DNA of 11,649 nt. Source: Natrialbaceae archaeon. GTDB lineage: Archaea > Halobacteriota > Halobacteria > Halobacteriales > Natrialbaceae. Shown here piece after piece: positions 1 through 6,507 of this stretch. The position numbers and the translations under genes were made by a program. The notes under the pieces were generated by a model that did no database searches, was not told the DNA's origin, and was given only the letters and a program-made list of their open reading frames with translations. Where the stretch lies: contig PUKM01000287.1 of the NCBI GenBank assembly GCA_003552325.1, positions 1 through 11,649 on the forward strand, read 5' to 3'. Within the stretch, counting starts at the first letter, position 1. Each line of letters starts with the position of its first letter.

Positions 1-341
1 AGGGCGACCCGGTCGGGGGACCCACCGGCGATTCCCGCCGAGATGATGAGTGCCTCCGAGAGGTCAATCTGCGGATGTGCGAGTATTGCCGTCGTGGTCG
101 TTGCCGCATCACTTTTGCCGATGCCGGTCAGCGTCATCGCAACGCCTGACTCAGCGAGATAGAGTGGCGACTCGAGTCCGTCAAGATCGATCGCGTCGGT
201 GAACGCGTATCGCTCGAGCCATGGCTGTCGTTCGTCGAGCGGGGGGTCGGCAACGAACGCCGGGAGAAGCAGTACGCGAGGTCGAATCGTCTCGTTCTCC
301 AGGAGTGACCGGCCTGGGGGCAGGGTTTCAGGGTCGCTCAT
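1..341 (-). CDS. Purine nucleoside permease (NUP) family protein, N-terminal part only
   Basis: This is the first 113 codons of a gene that runs off the left edge. The ATG is at 339-341 on the minus strand and the protein starts MSDPETLPPG. After about 20 variable residues it reads PRVLLLPAFV (21-30), then PWLERY (40-45), then TGIGKSDAATTTTAILAHP (72-90) and IISAGIAGG (99-107). This order matches the NUP family, known from a fungal purine nucleoside permease: a short first strand, a tryptophan-bearing segment, a Gly-rich loop followed by 'AA..TAIL', and an 'AGIAG' strand. The fold resembles nucleoside phosphorylases, so an enzymatic rather than a transport role is possible in archaea. I see no signal peptide. 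The next gene upstream (stop at 435) is on the same strand, 93 bases away, so co-transcription is possible. The family call is fairly firm; the molecular activity is not. Confidence 0.72.
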   Translation of the reverse strand, partial: MSDPETLPPGRSLLENETIRPRVLLLPAFVADPPLDERQPWLERYAFTDAIDLDGLESPLYLAESGVAMTLTGIGKSDAATTTTAILAHPQIDLSEALIISAGIAGGSPDRVA

Positions 342-434
342 CGATCAAACGCTGACGGTCGTCTCGGTTACTGCTCGAGTCTCCGAGGATCGAACGTGGG
401 TCGCTCTCAACGCTCAGTCTTCGGTTCGTCACAC

Positions 435-731
435 TCACATTCCCATGTCTTCGGCAGGCTCCGGCACGGGCAACTCGTGTGGGGCGACGTCGAGCAATTC
501 ACCGACGTGATCGAGTGCCATGTCGAACCCGTAGTACCGCTCGAGTTCGTCTCCGTTCGGGGTCGGTCGAACTTTAAGCATCGCGTATCCATCGATGTTC
601 TGCGCGACAGCGGCCGTGGCTCCGTTCCGATCGAAGGATAACACGCGCTCGTCCGCAGTTTCGGTGTACGTCGCCGTTATGTCGTTTGCTGTCGCCGTTG
701 CCGAGCCCGCGTCGGTGGCTTCGTCTTCCAT
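435..731 (-). CDS. Small conserved haloarchaeal protein, function unknown
   Basis: A 98-residue acidic protein. The first 20 or so residues are low-complexity (Ala/Thr/Asp). The rest looks like a compact conserved domain: ERVLSFDRNGATAAVAQ (28-44), then GYAMLKVRPTPNGDELERYY (48-67), then a helical end with HELPVPEPAEDMGM (85-98). I recognise this pattern from small uncharacterised haloarchaeal proteins (possibly the one catalogued as DUF7111, which I cannot confirm) and know no function for it. The predicted beta-strand and helix pattern suggests a soluble cytoplasmic protein; there are no membrane segments or Cys/His metal sites. It is divergent from the isomerase-like gene at 840 and lies 93 bases upstream of the NUP gene on the same strand. 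The competing plus-strand frames here translate to Ser/Arg/Thr-rich sequence typical of antisense shadows. Confidence 0.75.
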   Translation of the reverse strand: MEDEATDAGSATATANDITATYTETADERVLSFDRNGATAAVAQNIDGYAMLKVRPTPNGDELERYYGFDMALDHVGELLDVAPHELPVPEPAEDMGM

Positions 732-806
732 ACCCGACGGTACGACTGCAGACTTTGGAAGCTATCGGTTCCGGCGGAAATCGGCCGGATTCGCACAGAC
801 CCTGCG

Positions 807-814
807 TTTTATTT
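807..814 (+). promoter_or_regulatory. TATA-like box of the isomerase-like gene (leaderless)
   Basis: TTTTATTT lies 26-33 bases before the ATG at 840, inside G+C-rich surroundings. This is the spacing expected if transcription begins at or next to the start codon, as is common in haloarchaea. No Shine-Dalgarno sequence precedes the ATG. Confidence 0.6.
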
Positions 815-839
815 CACATCCGAGTGTTCGTTTAGGTGT

Positions 840-1799
840 ATGGACATCGGCGTACACACCCCACCACTGTACGGTGAATCGCTCGAGGACGCACTCGCGT
901 ACCTCTCTGCACAGGGCGTCAGCGCGATCGAACCCGGCGTCGGCGGCTTCCCAGGCGACACCCATCTCCCCAGAGAGGAGTACCTGGACGACGAAGACGC
1001 CCAGGCCGACCTCCACGCGCTCCTCGAAGAACACGGGATGCACATCAGCGCCCTCGCAACCCACAACAACCCGATCCATCCCGACGACGAACGGGCTGCC
1101 CACGACGATACCGAACTTCGGGAGGCGATCGAACTCGCTGCGCAGCTCGAGGTCGGGACCGTCACCTGCTTTTCGGGGCTTCCCGGCGGCGGTCCGAACG
1201 ACGAGGTGCCAAACTGGATTACGGCACCCTGGCCGGGCGAGCACGCCGACGCCCACGAGTATCAGTGGGATGTCGCCGTCGACTACTGGCGTGACCTGGC
1301 CGACCACGCCGCAGCCCACGACGTCGACGTCGCGATCGAGATGCACCCAAACATGCTGATCTACGAACCGACCGGCCTCCTCGAGCTCCGGGAGGCGACC
1401 AACGAGCACATCGGGGCGAATTTCGACCCTTCACACCTCTACTGGCAGGGCATTTCCGTGACCGACGCGATCCGGTATCTCGGCGACGCCATCCACCACT
1501 TTCACGCCAAAGACACCCGCGTCTACGACGAACAGGCTCGAGTCAAGGGCGTCCTCGATACGACAGCCTACGACGATGAGCGAAACCGGGCCTGGATCTT
1601 CCGCTCGGTTGGCTACGGACACGGCGAAGAACACTGGAAGGATATCGTGTCGACGCTGCGGATGATCGGCTACGATGGGACGCTGAGCATCGAACACGAG
1701 GATTCGCTCACGAGTTCGAACGAGGGCCTCGAGAAGGCGATCGACCTCCTTCAGCGGGCGATTTTCGAGGAACAGCCCGGCGAAGCCTACTGGGCGTAG
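840..1799 (+). CDS. Sugar phosphate isomerase/epimerase family protein (xylose isomerase-like TIM barrel)
   Basis: A 319-residue protein of the xylose isomerase-like TIM-barrel (AP endonuclease 2) superfamily. The barrel opens with MDIGVHTPPLYG (1-12) and 'GVSAIEPGVGGFPGD' (26-40). Candidate divalent-metal ligands sit at the expected strand ends: E167 and H169 in IEMHP, D196 and H199 in NFDPSHLYW, H222 in HFHAKDT, and E285 in LSIEHED. This E/D/H/E set is typical of family members that isomerise or epimerise keto-sugars, inosose-type polyols or hydroxypyruvate. The sequence does not tell which, and there is no sugar kinase, dehydrogenase or transporter beside it. No signal peptide is visible, so it is probably cytosolic. 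It starts leaderless at 840 and ends 102 bases before the converging photolyase gene. Family call confident; substrate unknown. Confidence 0.88.
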   Translation: MDIGVHTPPLYGESLEDALAYLSAQGVSAIEPGVGGFPGDTHLPREEYLDDEDAQADLHALLEEHGMHISALATHNNPIHPDDERAAHDDTELREAIELAAQLEVGTVTCFSGLPGGGPNDEVPNWITAPWPGEHADAHEYQWDVAVDYWRDLADHAAAHDVDVAIEMHPNMLIYEPTGLLELREATNEHIGANFDPSHLYWQGISVTDAIRYLGDAIHHFHAKDTRVYDEQARVKGVLDTTAYDDERNRAWIFRSVGYGHGEEHWKDIVSTLRMIGYDGTLSIEHEDSLTSSNEGLEKAIDLLQRAIFEEQPGEAYWA

Positions 1800-1829
1800 G
1801 TGAGCAGCGGCCGGTGAGTCGCCAGACCC

Positions 1830-1834
1830 TTTTT
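1830..1834 (+). terminator. Possible T-tract terminator after the isomerase-like gene
   Basis: A TTTTT run preceded by CCC begins 31 bases after the TAG stop of the plus-strand gene, in the convergent gap before the photolyase stop. Short U-tracts often end archaeal transcripts. The run is only five bases and no strong hairpin precedes it. Confidence 0.35.
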
Positions 1835-1901
1835 CGAGTCGCCCCGAGTCTGTACCGGTGTGGCAAGCGAACGACGTATCGTGGGCCTGGCCCAATCCGA
1901 C

Positions 1902-3326
1902 TCAGTCTTCCCCGCGAGCCCGCTCGAACATCGCAATCGCCGCTTCCCGCCGCTCGCTGTGATCGACGATGGGGTCCGGATACTCCGGTGCCAACTCACT
2001 GCGCCGTTCGCTCGAGAGTTCGTGCCAGGTGTGGATGTCCGAAGGAGAAACACCCTCGAGTTCGGGGACGTATTGTTTGATGTAGGCCGCCTCCGGATCG
2101 TAGTCAGCGCCCTGTTTCATCGGATTGAATACCCGGAAGTACGGCTGGGCGTCGGTGCCGGTCGAGGCAGCCCACTGCCAGCCCCCGGTATCGTTTGCGG
2201 TGTCGTGATCGGCGAGGTGGCGACGGTACCAGTCGTACCCCTCCCGCCAGTCGATCAACAGATCCTTCGTCAGAAACGAGGCGACGATCATGCGCACGCG
2301 GTTGTGGACCCAGCTCTCCTCGAGTAACTGTCGCATCCCGGCGTCGACGATCGGATAGCCGGTCTTTCCCGCTTGCCAGGCCTCGAGTTCCTCGGGGTCG
2401 TTGCGCCACTCGATCTCGTGCTGATACCCCGAGAAGTTCTCGGTGACGACGTGGGGATTGTACGCGAGCACGTGGGCGTAGAACTCCCGCCACGCCAGTT
2501 GTTGTTGGAACGTCTCGACACCCTCTCGAGCCGTCTCGGGCGAACCCTCGAGATCCGTATCATCGATTCGAGACGCAGCACGCTCGGTCATCGCGTAAAG
2601 GTCCCGGATACCGATCGTGCCGTACTTTAAATCGACCGACAGGCGCGAGGTGGTGGACGCATCCGGGTAATCACGTTCGTCCGCATACCGATAGATTGGC
2701 CCGTCACAGAACGCTTCGGCACGCTCCTGGGCAGCCCCGGACGTGACAACCGGGGCCGTTGCCTCCGGTTGGTCGAATCCGAGTTCCTCGAGTGTGGGGA
2801 GTTCCTCACCACTGACGTCTGCAAGGGTTTCGGGAGTTGGCGGGTCGTAGGGCGACTCCTTTTCGCGGTCGCGCCATTTCTTCCAGAAGTAGGTGAATAC
2901 CGAGTAGTAGGTCCCCTTGTTGGTCGTGATCGACCCCGGTTCGTGACAGATGGCATCGTGAAACGACCGGCAGTCAATGCCTTGATCCTCGAGTGCAGCC
3001 CTGGTCGCCCGGTCACGCTCTCTGGCGAGGCCGCTGTAATCCTCGTTCCAGGTGACCCTCGATGCCCCGTATTCGATCACGACGTCGGGGACGACCGCAC
3101 TCGAGTCACCGTGGGCAATGAGCAGATCACTGTCGTTGTTGCGGTACCACTCCTTGAGTGCCTCGAGTGCCTGCAAGAGACAGGCGACACGGATGGATGA
3201 GGCATGCTCGAGGACCTGTGGATCGAACACGAACAATCCAGCAACCGGGGTTTCGCCCTCTTCTCGATGGGCGAGCCCTCGGTTGTCAGTTGCTCGCAAA
3301 TCACGTCGGTGCCAGTGAAGGCGCAT
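1902..3326 (-). CDS. phr: Deoxyribodipyrimidine photolyase, class I CPD type
   Basis: A 474-residue DNA photolyase, close to the E. coli length, which uses blue light and FAD to split UV-induced cyclobutane pyrimidine dimers. The N-terminal antenna-domain start MRLHWHRRDLR is intact, so a complete alpha/beta domain precedes the helical FAD domain. FAD-domain signatures are all present: KTGYPIVDAGMRQL (321-334), WVHNRVRMI (339-347), DLLIDWREG (355-363) and GGWQWAASTGTDAQPYFR (381-398). The electron-transfer tryptophan triad maps to W383, W360 and W307, and the dimer-stacking tryptophans to W279 and W385. By alignment from memory with the E. coli enzyme, D379 replaces the Asn that faces flavin N5. 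The ATG at 3324-3326 has a T-rich box about 28 bases upstream and no Shine-Dalgarno sequence. The gene converges with the isomerase-like gene and lies downstream of the PAP2 gene. UV repair suits a sun-exposed halophile. Confidence 0.96.
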   Translation of the reverse strand: MRLHWHRRDLRATDNRGLAHREEGETPVAGLFVFDPQVLEHASSIRVACLLQALEALKEWYRNNDSDLLIAHGDSSAVVPDVVIEYGASRVTWNEDYSGLARERDRATRAALEDQGIDCRSFHDAICHEPGSITTNKGTYYSVFTYFWKKWRDREKESPYDPPTPETLADVSGEELPTLEELGFDQPEATAPVVTSGAAQERAEAFCDGPIYRYADERDYPDASTTSRLSVDLKYGTIGIRDLYAMTERAASRIDDTDLEGSPETAREGVETFQQQLAWREFYAHVLAYNPHVVTENFSGYQHEIEWRNDPEELEAWQAGKTGYPIVDAGMRQLLEESWVHNRVRMIVASFLTKDLLIDWREGYDWYRRHLADHDTANDTGGWQWAASTGTDAQPYFRVFNPMKQGADYDPEAAYIKQYVPELEGVSPSDIHTWHELSSERRSELAPEYPDPIVDHSERREAAIAMFERARGED

Positions 3327-3351
3327 ATGAGTGACTCTGTTGGAGACGGGG

Positions 3352-3357
3352 AAAAAA
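3352..3357 (-). promoter_or_regulatory. TATA-like T-tract before the photolyase gene
   Basis: On the minus strand a TTTTTT run lies 26-31 bases before the photolyase ATG, which fits a leaderless haloarchaeal promoter. Being a U-tract, it could also serve as a terminator for the PAP2 gene upstream. Confidence 0.45.
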
Positions 3358-3420
3358 CCCGGTTGGCGGTGATTTTCGGGGAGTATTCACGGCCGCGGAT
3401 GTTTCGCGGTCTGGGAGCGG

Positions 3421-3436
3421 GAGGGGAGTTCCCCTC
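3421..3436. repeat. 16-bp near-perfect palindrome upstream of the photolyase gene
   Basis: GAGGGGAGTTCCCCTC has 7-base inverted arms around a 2-base centre. It lies about 95-110 bases upstream of the photolyase ATG and 24 bases beyond the PAP2 stop. It could be a protein-binding operator or a small hairpin at the PAP2 3' end. No T-run follows it immediately on the minus strand, which slightly favours the operator reading. Confidence 0.5.
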
Positions 3437-3459
3437 TCGAGCACAACCGCCGAATCAAT

Positions 3460-4332
3460 TCAGGAGGACCGTTGCATCCGAGGCTGGACGTGAGTCTTGA
3501 CGAACGCCGAAATCGATCGTTGGACCCCATCGAGGTTGTAGTTCACGCCAATGTAGACGCTGAGTGCCGCAAGGAGGGTCCCAGCGACGACGTCCGAGAA
3601 CCAGTGGATGCCGAGGTACATCGTCGAGACGAGCACACTCAGGGCGAGCACGCCTGCAATAGGCAGCCAGACCGGGTACTCATCACGGGTAATCCACGCC
3701 ATGAAGAACACCGTCATCGAGAGTGACGTGTGGAGCGACGGGAAGACGTTCGTGTTCTGGTTGACCTCGTTCGTTAGGAACCGAGACTGTGGGTACGCAT
3801 CGTACAGCAGATGTGCAACCTCGATCGGAATCTGGTTTCGTGGCCCATACGCGATAAATATCGTATAGAAGACAAGCCCAATTGCGTAGTTCGCCGTGAA
3901 CGCCAGCATCAGCGACGTAAACCGGTCCATCTTCCGCAACGAGAAGTAAGCGATCAACGGGAACAGTAACAGGAACGCATACCCGTAGATGTAAATGAAG
4001 ACGAAATACGACGTCAGCGGCTCGACCGCGAGGCCCTGTAAGTAGATGACCGGATTAACTGGAAAGAGCGTTTGCTCGATTCGGTGGATGTTCCCTGTAA
4101 TGTTTCGGCCGAACACACGGATCTGCAGCAGATGTAAGAGATCACTGCCGAGTACTCGAATCAGGAGGACGGTGAGCAGCAGTCCGACCGAGACCGCTGC
4201 CGCTTTTGCCCGCCATCGAAGTTCCGAGAGTGCACGCACGAAGCGACGCGGTCCAACGATGACGATGATAGCGGTGAACAACATCGCTCCCAGTACGAGA
4301 GCAAGGTCGCGAACCACAGCTTCGAGTGCCAT
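3460..4332 (-). CDS. PAP2-superfamily integral membrane protein (inositol-phosphorylceramide-synthase-like)
   Basis: A 290-residue membrane protein with about six hydrophobic segments (roughly 8-28, 44-62, 107-130, 137-160, 203-215 plus 222-240, and 244-264). It carries two of the three catalytic motifs of the type 2 phosphatidic acid phosphatase superfamily: PSLHTS (198-203, catalytic H201) and YLGIHWFSDVVAG (239-251, H243 and D247). The classical first motif (K-x6-R-P) is not visible. A YGPRN segment (162-166) stands where the AUR1/inositol-phosphorylceramide-synthase-like branch has its own motif. Members of that branch are head-group transferases or lipid phosphatases acting at the membrane face, so a role in archaeal phospholipid or isoprenoid-phosphate metabolism is plausible; the substrate cannot be read from sequence. 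It lies 161 bases downstream of the lipoprotein gene but has its own strong TATA box, so it is probably transcribed separately. Confidence 0.87.
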   Translation of the reverse strand: MALEAVVRDLALVLGAMLFTAIIVIVGPRRFVRALSELRWRAKAAAVSVGLLLTVLLIRVLGSDLLHLLQIRVFGRNITGNIHRIEQTLFPVNPVIYLQGLAVEPLTSYFVFIYIYGYAFLLLFPLIAYFSLRKMDRFTSLMLAFTANYAIGLVFYTIFIAYGPRNQIPIEVAHLLYDAYPQSRFLTNEVNQNTNVFPSLHTSLSMTVFFMAWITRDEYPVWLPIAGVLALSVLVSTMYLGIHWFSDVVAGTLLAALSVYIGVNYNLDGVQRSISAFVKTHVQPRMQRSS

Positions 4333-4355
4333 GCCTTCTTTCTACGGTGCCCAAT

Positions 4356-4364
4356 GGATTAAAG
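4356..4364 (-). promoter_or_regulatory. TATA box of the PAP2 gene (leaderless)
   Basis: The minus strand reads CTTTAATCC, centred about 28 bases before the ATG at 4330-4332. This is one of the clearest TATA boxes in the window. With no Shine-Dalgarno sequence before the ATG, a leaderless transcript is expected. Confidence 0.6.
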
Positions 4365-4493
4365 TGATCCGGTCGTCGTATGCGGTTTTGGACGGGGTCT
4401 CTCACCCTTGGTACGCGTTCGTCGAACACGATGATAAACACAACCAGCCGACTGCTCTACCACCACGTTCCCAGACGGTTCGTCAATCTGTTC

Positions 4494-6290
4494 TTACTCG
4501 ATGAGATCGCCGTTGCTGTAGGTATATCCCGCCTCTTCGAACAGTTCCCGAGTCTGTGCTTCGTCGAGTTCGCCCGCGTCTCCAGGGAAGGTAATGGGTG
4601 CAGTGCGACCGTTTGCCTCCCAGACTGACGGATGGAGGCCAAGCAATTCGCTCTCCCGTTCCGGTCGCGTGGCGTGCCCATCGAAGAACTCCTCGACGAT
4701 GTAGTCGCGGTCGAGCAACCTCGAGACGACGCCACGGAATCGCCGGTTACTGAGCGCGGAGTGTCGATCGTTGAACCCGATCATGTAGAACGATGGTGTT
4801 TCACGAATAATGGGCTGAACGGAGTCTGACTCTTCTTCGATCGTTTCGAGCATATCGATACTCATTTCGTTGGCAATCACGTCGATATCGTGATCGATCA
4901 GGGAATCGAGTGCCGCCCCTTCGTTCGGGTAGACCTCGAACGAGAGCCCCTCATAACTGCTCGTTTCTTCGAATCCGCCGTTCAAGTCGCCAGCATCTTC
5001 TTCCTCTGGAACCCCATCGAGATCATCGAGAATCGATGAAAGCATGACATGCTCCTCGAACAAGGCTAACTCGAGTTGGGCGTCACCGTCTGCGTCGACA
5101 AACTCGAACAGTCCTGAACCGACTGGTTCTTCGTTGTCCCAGGTGAGTGCGGCCGTCTGCTGGTCGTTGACCAACTCACGCTGTTCGTCCCAGATATGCT
5201 CGGGCAACAGTGGAACCGTAAGCGCCCATTGGGCGACCTCTTGGGACGTCGATTCGAATTCGAACGTGACTGTGCGCCGGTCGACCGCGGTGACGTCCTC
5301 GATCAGTGTTTGGCGACCCCGATAGCGTGGCGCGGTAACCGGATTCTCGGCGTCCCCAAGCGAAGTGTCTTTGAGAAAGTTGTAGGTAAACTCGACGTCG
5401 GAGGCTTCGAGTGGTTCACCATCGTGCCAGTTTACGCCCTCACGGAGGGTGACTGTCGCCTCCACACTGCCCCCGTCATCTTCGTCTTCCGCCCACTCGA
5501 TTTCGTCAGCGAGCCACGGGACGTACTCCCCATCGATCCGCCGTGTGAGCGGATCGTAGAGGAGTCCGAGGATGGTATTGACGTCGGTCAGGTCGACGAC
5601 GATGGGGTTGAGTCTCGAGACGAACTGTTGTCCGAACAGCCCGATTCGCAGTGGTCGTTCTTCGCTCTCGCTATCCGGTGGGTCGAACATGGCCTGGACG
5701 TGTTCTTCGGGCGTGTACGGTACTGTCGAGAGCCCCATCTCTGTCCGTTTTGCGCCAATGTGATCGTGATACACCGCAACGGTGTAAGGTGTCGTTTCGT
5801 CCTGGACGAGATACGAGAAGAGGTCATCGAAGGTGGATAGTCGTTCGTCGCCAGCCGCCGCTCGTTGGTCGTCGAGAGACTCATCTGCAGTTGGGTCGGA
5901 AAAGCTAAATGGGTTTTGCCAGCCTTGTTCGCCCACGTAGTCTGAGTGTAAGAGCGAGCGGAGTGCATCCGGTTCCTCGAGGCCGGTATGACGGATGACA
6001 AAGATGTCGAAGTTTCGTTCAATCAATACTTCGCGATGTAACTCAGCCTCGTCAATCGGCGTTTGTGTAGTGTCGATCCCGGCAGTTTGGAGGTTTTCCG
6101 TGAGCTGCTCAGCGATCATAGCGGCCACCTGATCGTCGTCCGCAGGAACTGTTTTCACCTCAATTGCAATCTGCTCCGAAGACGGGCTTTCAGTGCGAGA
6201 CCAGAGTACATCCGAGCATCCGGCGAGTGTGGCACTCCCGAGGGCTCCGAGGCTTGCCAGTATGCGACGACGGCGAACTCGGGTGTCCAT
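4494..6290 (-). CDS. ABC transporter family-5 substrate-binding lipoprotein with apparent circular permutation
   Basis: A 598-residue exported lipoprotein. The N-terminus has an Arg run (RRRR, 6-9) before a short hydrophobic stretch and the lipobox TLAGC (C25, the only Cys I see), consistent with Tat export and lipid anchoring on the outer cell face. The family is peptide/nickel/oligosaccharide-binding (SBP_bac_5, DppA/OppA-like). Hallmarks are RIGLFG (215-220), LLYDPLTRRIDGEYVPWLAD (243-262), TLREGVNWHDGEPLEASDVE (281-300) and GSGLFEF (391-397). The domain order is abnormal. Residues 41-188, with a VPADDDQVAAMIAEQL helix, NFDIFVIRHTGLEEPDAL and NPFSFSDPTAD, resemble the lobe that normally ends these proteins. 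The chain stops after LFEEAGYTYSNGDLIE, where that lobe normally starts. Length is normal, so nothing is missing. No permease or ATPase gene adjoins it. Ligand unknown. Confidence 0.88.
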   Translation of the reverse strand: MDTRVRRRRILASLGALGSATLAGCSDVLWSRTESPSSEQIAIEVKTVPADDDQVAAMIAEQLTENLQTAGIDTTQTPIDEAELHREVLIERNFDIFVIRHTGLEEPDALRSLLHSDYVGEQGWQNPFSFSDPTADESLDDQRAAAGDERLSTFDDLFSYLVQDETTPYTVAVYHDHIGAKRTEMGLSTVPYTPEEHVQAMFDPPDSESEERPLRIGLFGQQFVSRLNPIVVDLTDVNTILGLLYDPLTRRIDGEYVPWLADEIEWAEDEDDGGSVEATVTLREGVNWHDGEPLEASDVEFTYNFLKDTSLGDAENPVTAPRYRGRQTLIEDVTAVDRRTVTFEFESTSQEVAQWALTVPLLPEHIWDEQRELVNDQQTAALTWDNEEPVGSGLFEFVDADGDAQLELALFEEHVMLSSILDDLDGVPEEEDAGDLNGGFEETSSYEGLSFEVYPNEGAALDSLIDHDIDVIANEMSIDMLETIEEESDSVQPIIRETPSFYMIGFNDRHSALSNRRFRGVVSRLLDRDYIVEEFFDGHATRPERESELLGLHPSVWEANGRTAPITFPGDAGELDEAQTRELFEEAGYTYSNGDLIE

Positions 6291-6315
6291 TAATACCTTG
6301 GTTGCTCACGGCGCG

Positions 6316-6323
6316 GCATATGA
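6316..6323 (-). promoter_or_regulatory. Possible TATA box of the lipoprotein gene
   Basis: The minus strand reads TCATATGC about 28 bases before the ATG at 6288-6290, suitable for a leaderless start. A second A/T-rich site on the same strand (GTATATGAC near 6381-6389) would give a leader of roughly 65 bases. I cannot choose firmly between them. Confidence 0.35.
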
Positions 6324-6440
6324 CTTTCTACTGATTCGACATTCTGGAACTGTCCGTGTAAAGATCTTCGGTACGATGTCTGTCATATACCCCCGTGTAC
6401 TCGCTCACTCGACCGTGTTTTTCGGGGACTGGAGGACATA

Positions 6441-6457
6441 CAACGTTAAGAGCGTTG
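6441..6457. repeat. Short inverted repeat upstream of the SDR promoter
   Basis: CAACG and CGTTG flank a 7-base spacer, ending five bases before the TATA-like box of the SDR gene. This is where an archaeal activator or repressor could bind in the 217-base divergent region (6291-6507). With arms of only five bases, chance is a real alternative. Confidence 0.3.
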
Positions 6458-6461
6458 ACTG

Positions 6462-6469
6462 TGTATTTG
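6462..6469 (+). promoter_or_regulatory. TATA-like box of the SDR operon
   Basis: TGTATTTG lies about 40-46 bases before the ATG at 6508. It would place the transcription start near 6492-6495 and give a leader just long enough to hold the GGAGTGA at 6495-6501. The fit of TATA, leader and ribosome site is the main support. Confidence 0.45.
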
Positions 6470-6494
6470 GTCGCGTGATCGACTACCATGCAAT

Positions 6495-6501
6495 GGAGTG
6501 A
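6495..6501 (+). promoter_or_regulatory. Ribosome binding site of the SDR gene
   Basis: GGAGTGA ends six bases before the ATG at 6508. It partly matches the archaeal anti-Shine-Dalgarno core and fixes the start at this ATG. It contrasts with the leaderless genes elsewhere in the window. Confidence 0.5.
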
Positions 6502-6507
6502 CTCACG

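Noticed and set aside
762..1409. 215-residue minus-strand frame and 254-residue plus-strand frame over the isomerase start
   Set aside because: Both overlap the well-supported isomerase-like gene and have non-acidic or low-complexity composition typical of shadows in high-G+C DNA.
4333..4493. A remnant of the missing C-terminal lobe downstream of the lipoprotein gene (frameshift explanation)
   Set aside because: The frame closes with a stop, and the 160 bases to the PAP2 start show no family-5 motifs. The lobe is found at the N-terminus instead.
5196..5840. 214-residue plus-strand frame inside the lipoprotein gene
   Set aside because: Shadow of the substrate-binding protein. It is Arg/Val-rich and lacks recognisable motifs.
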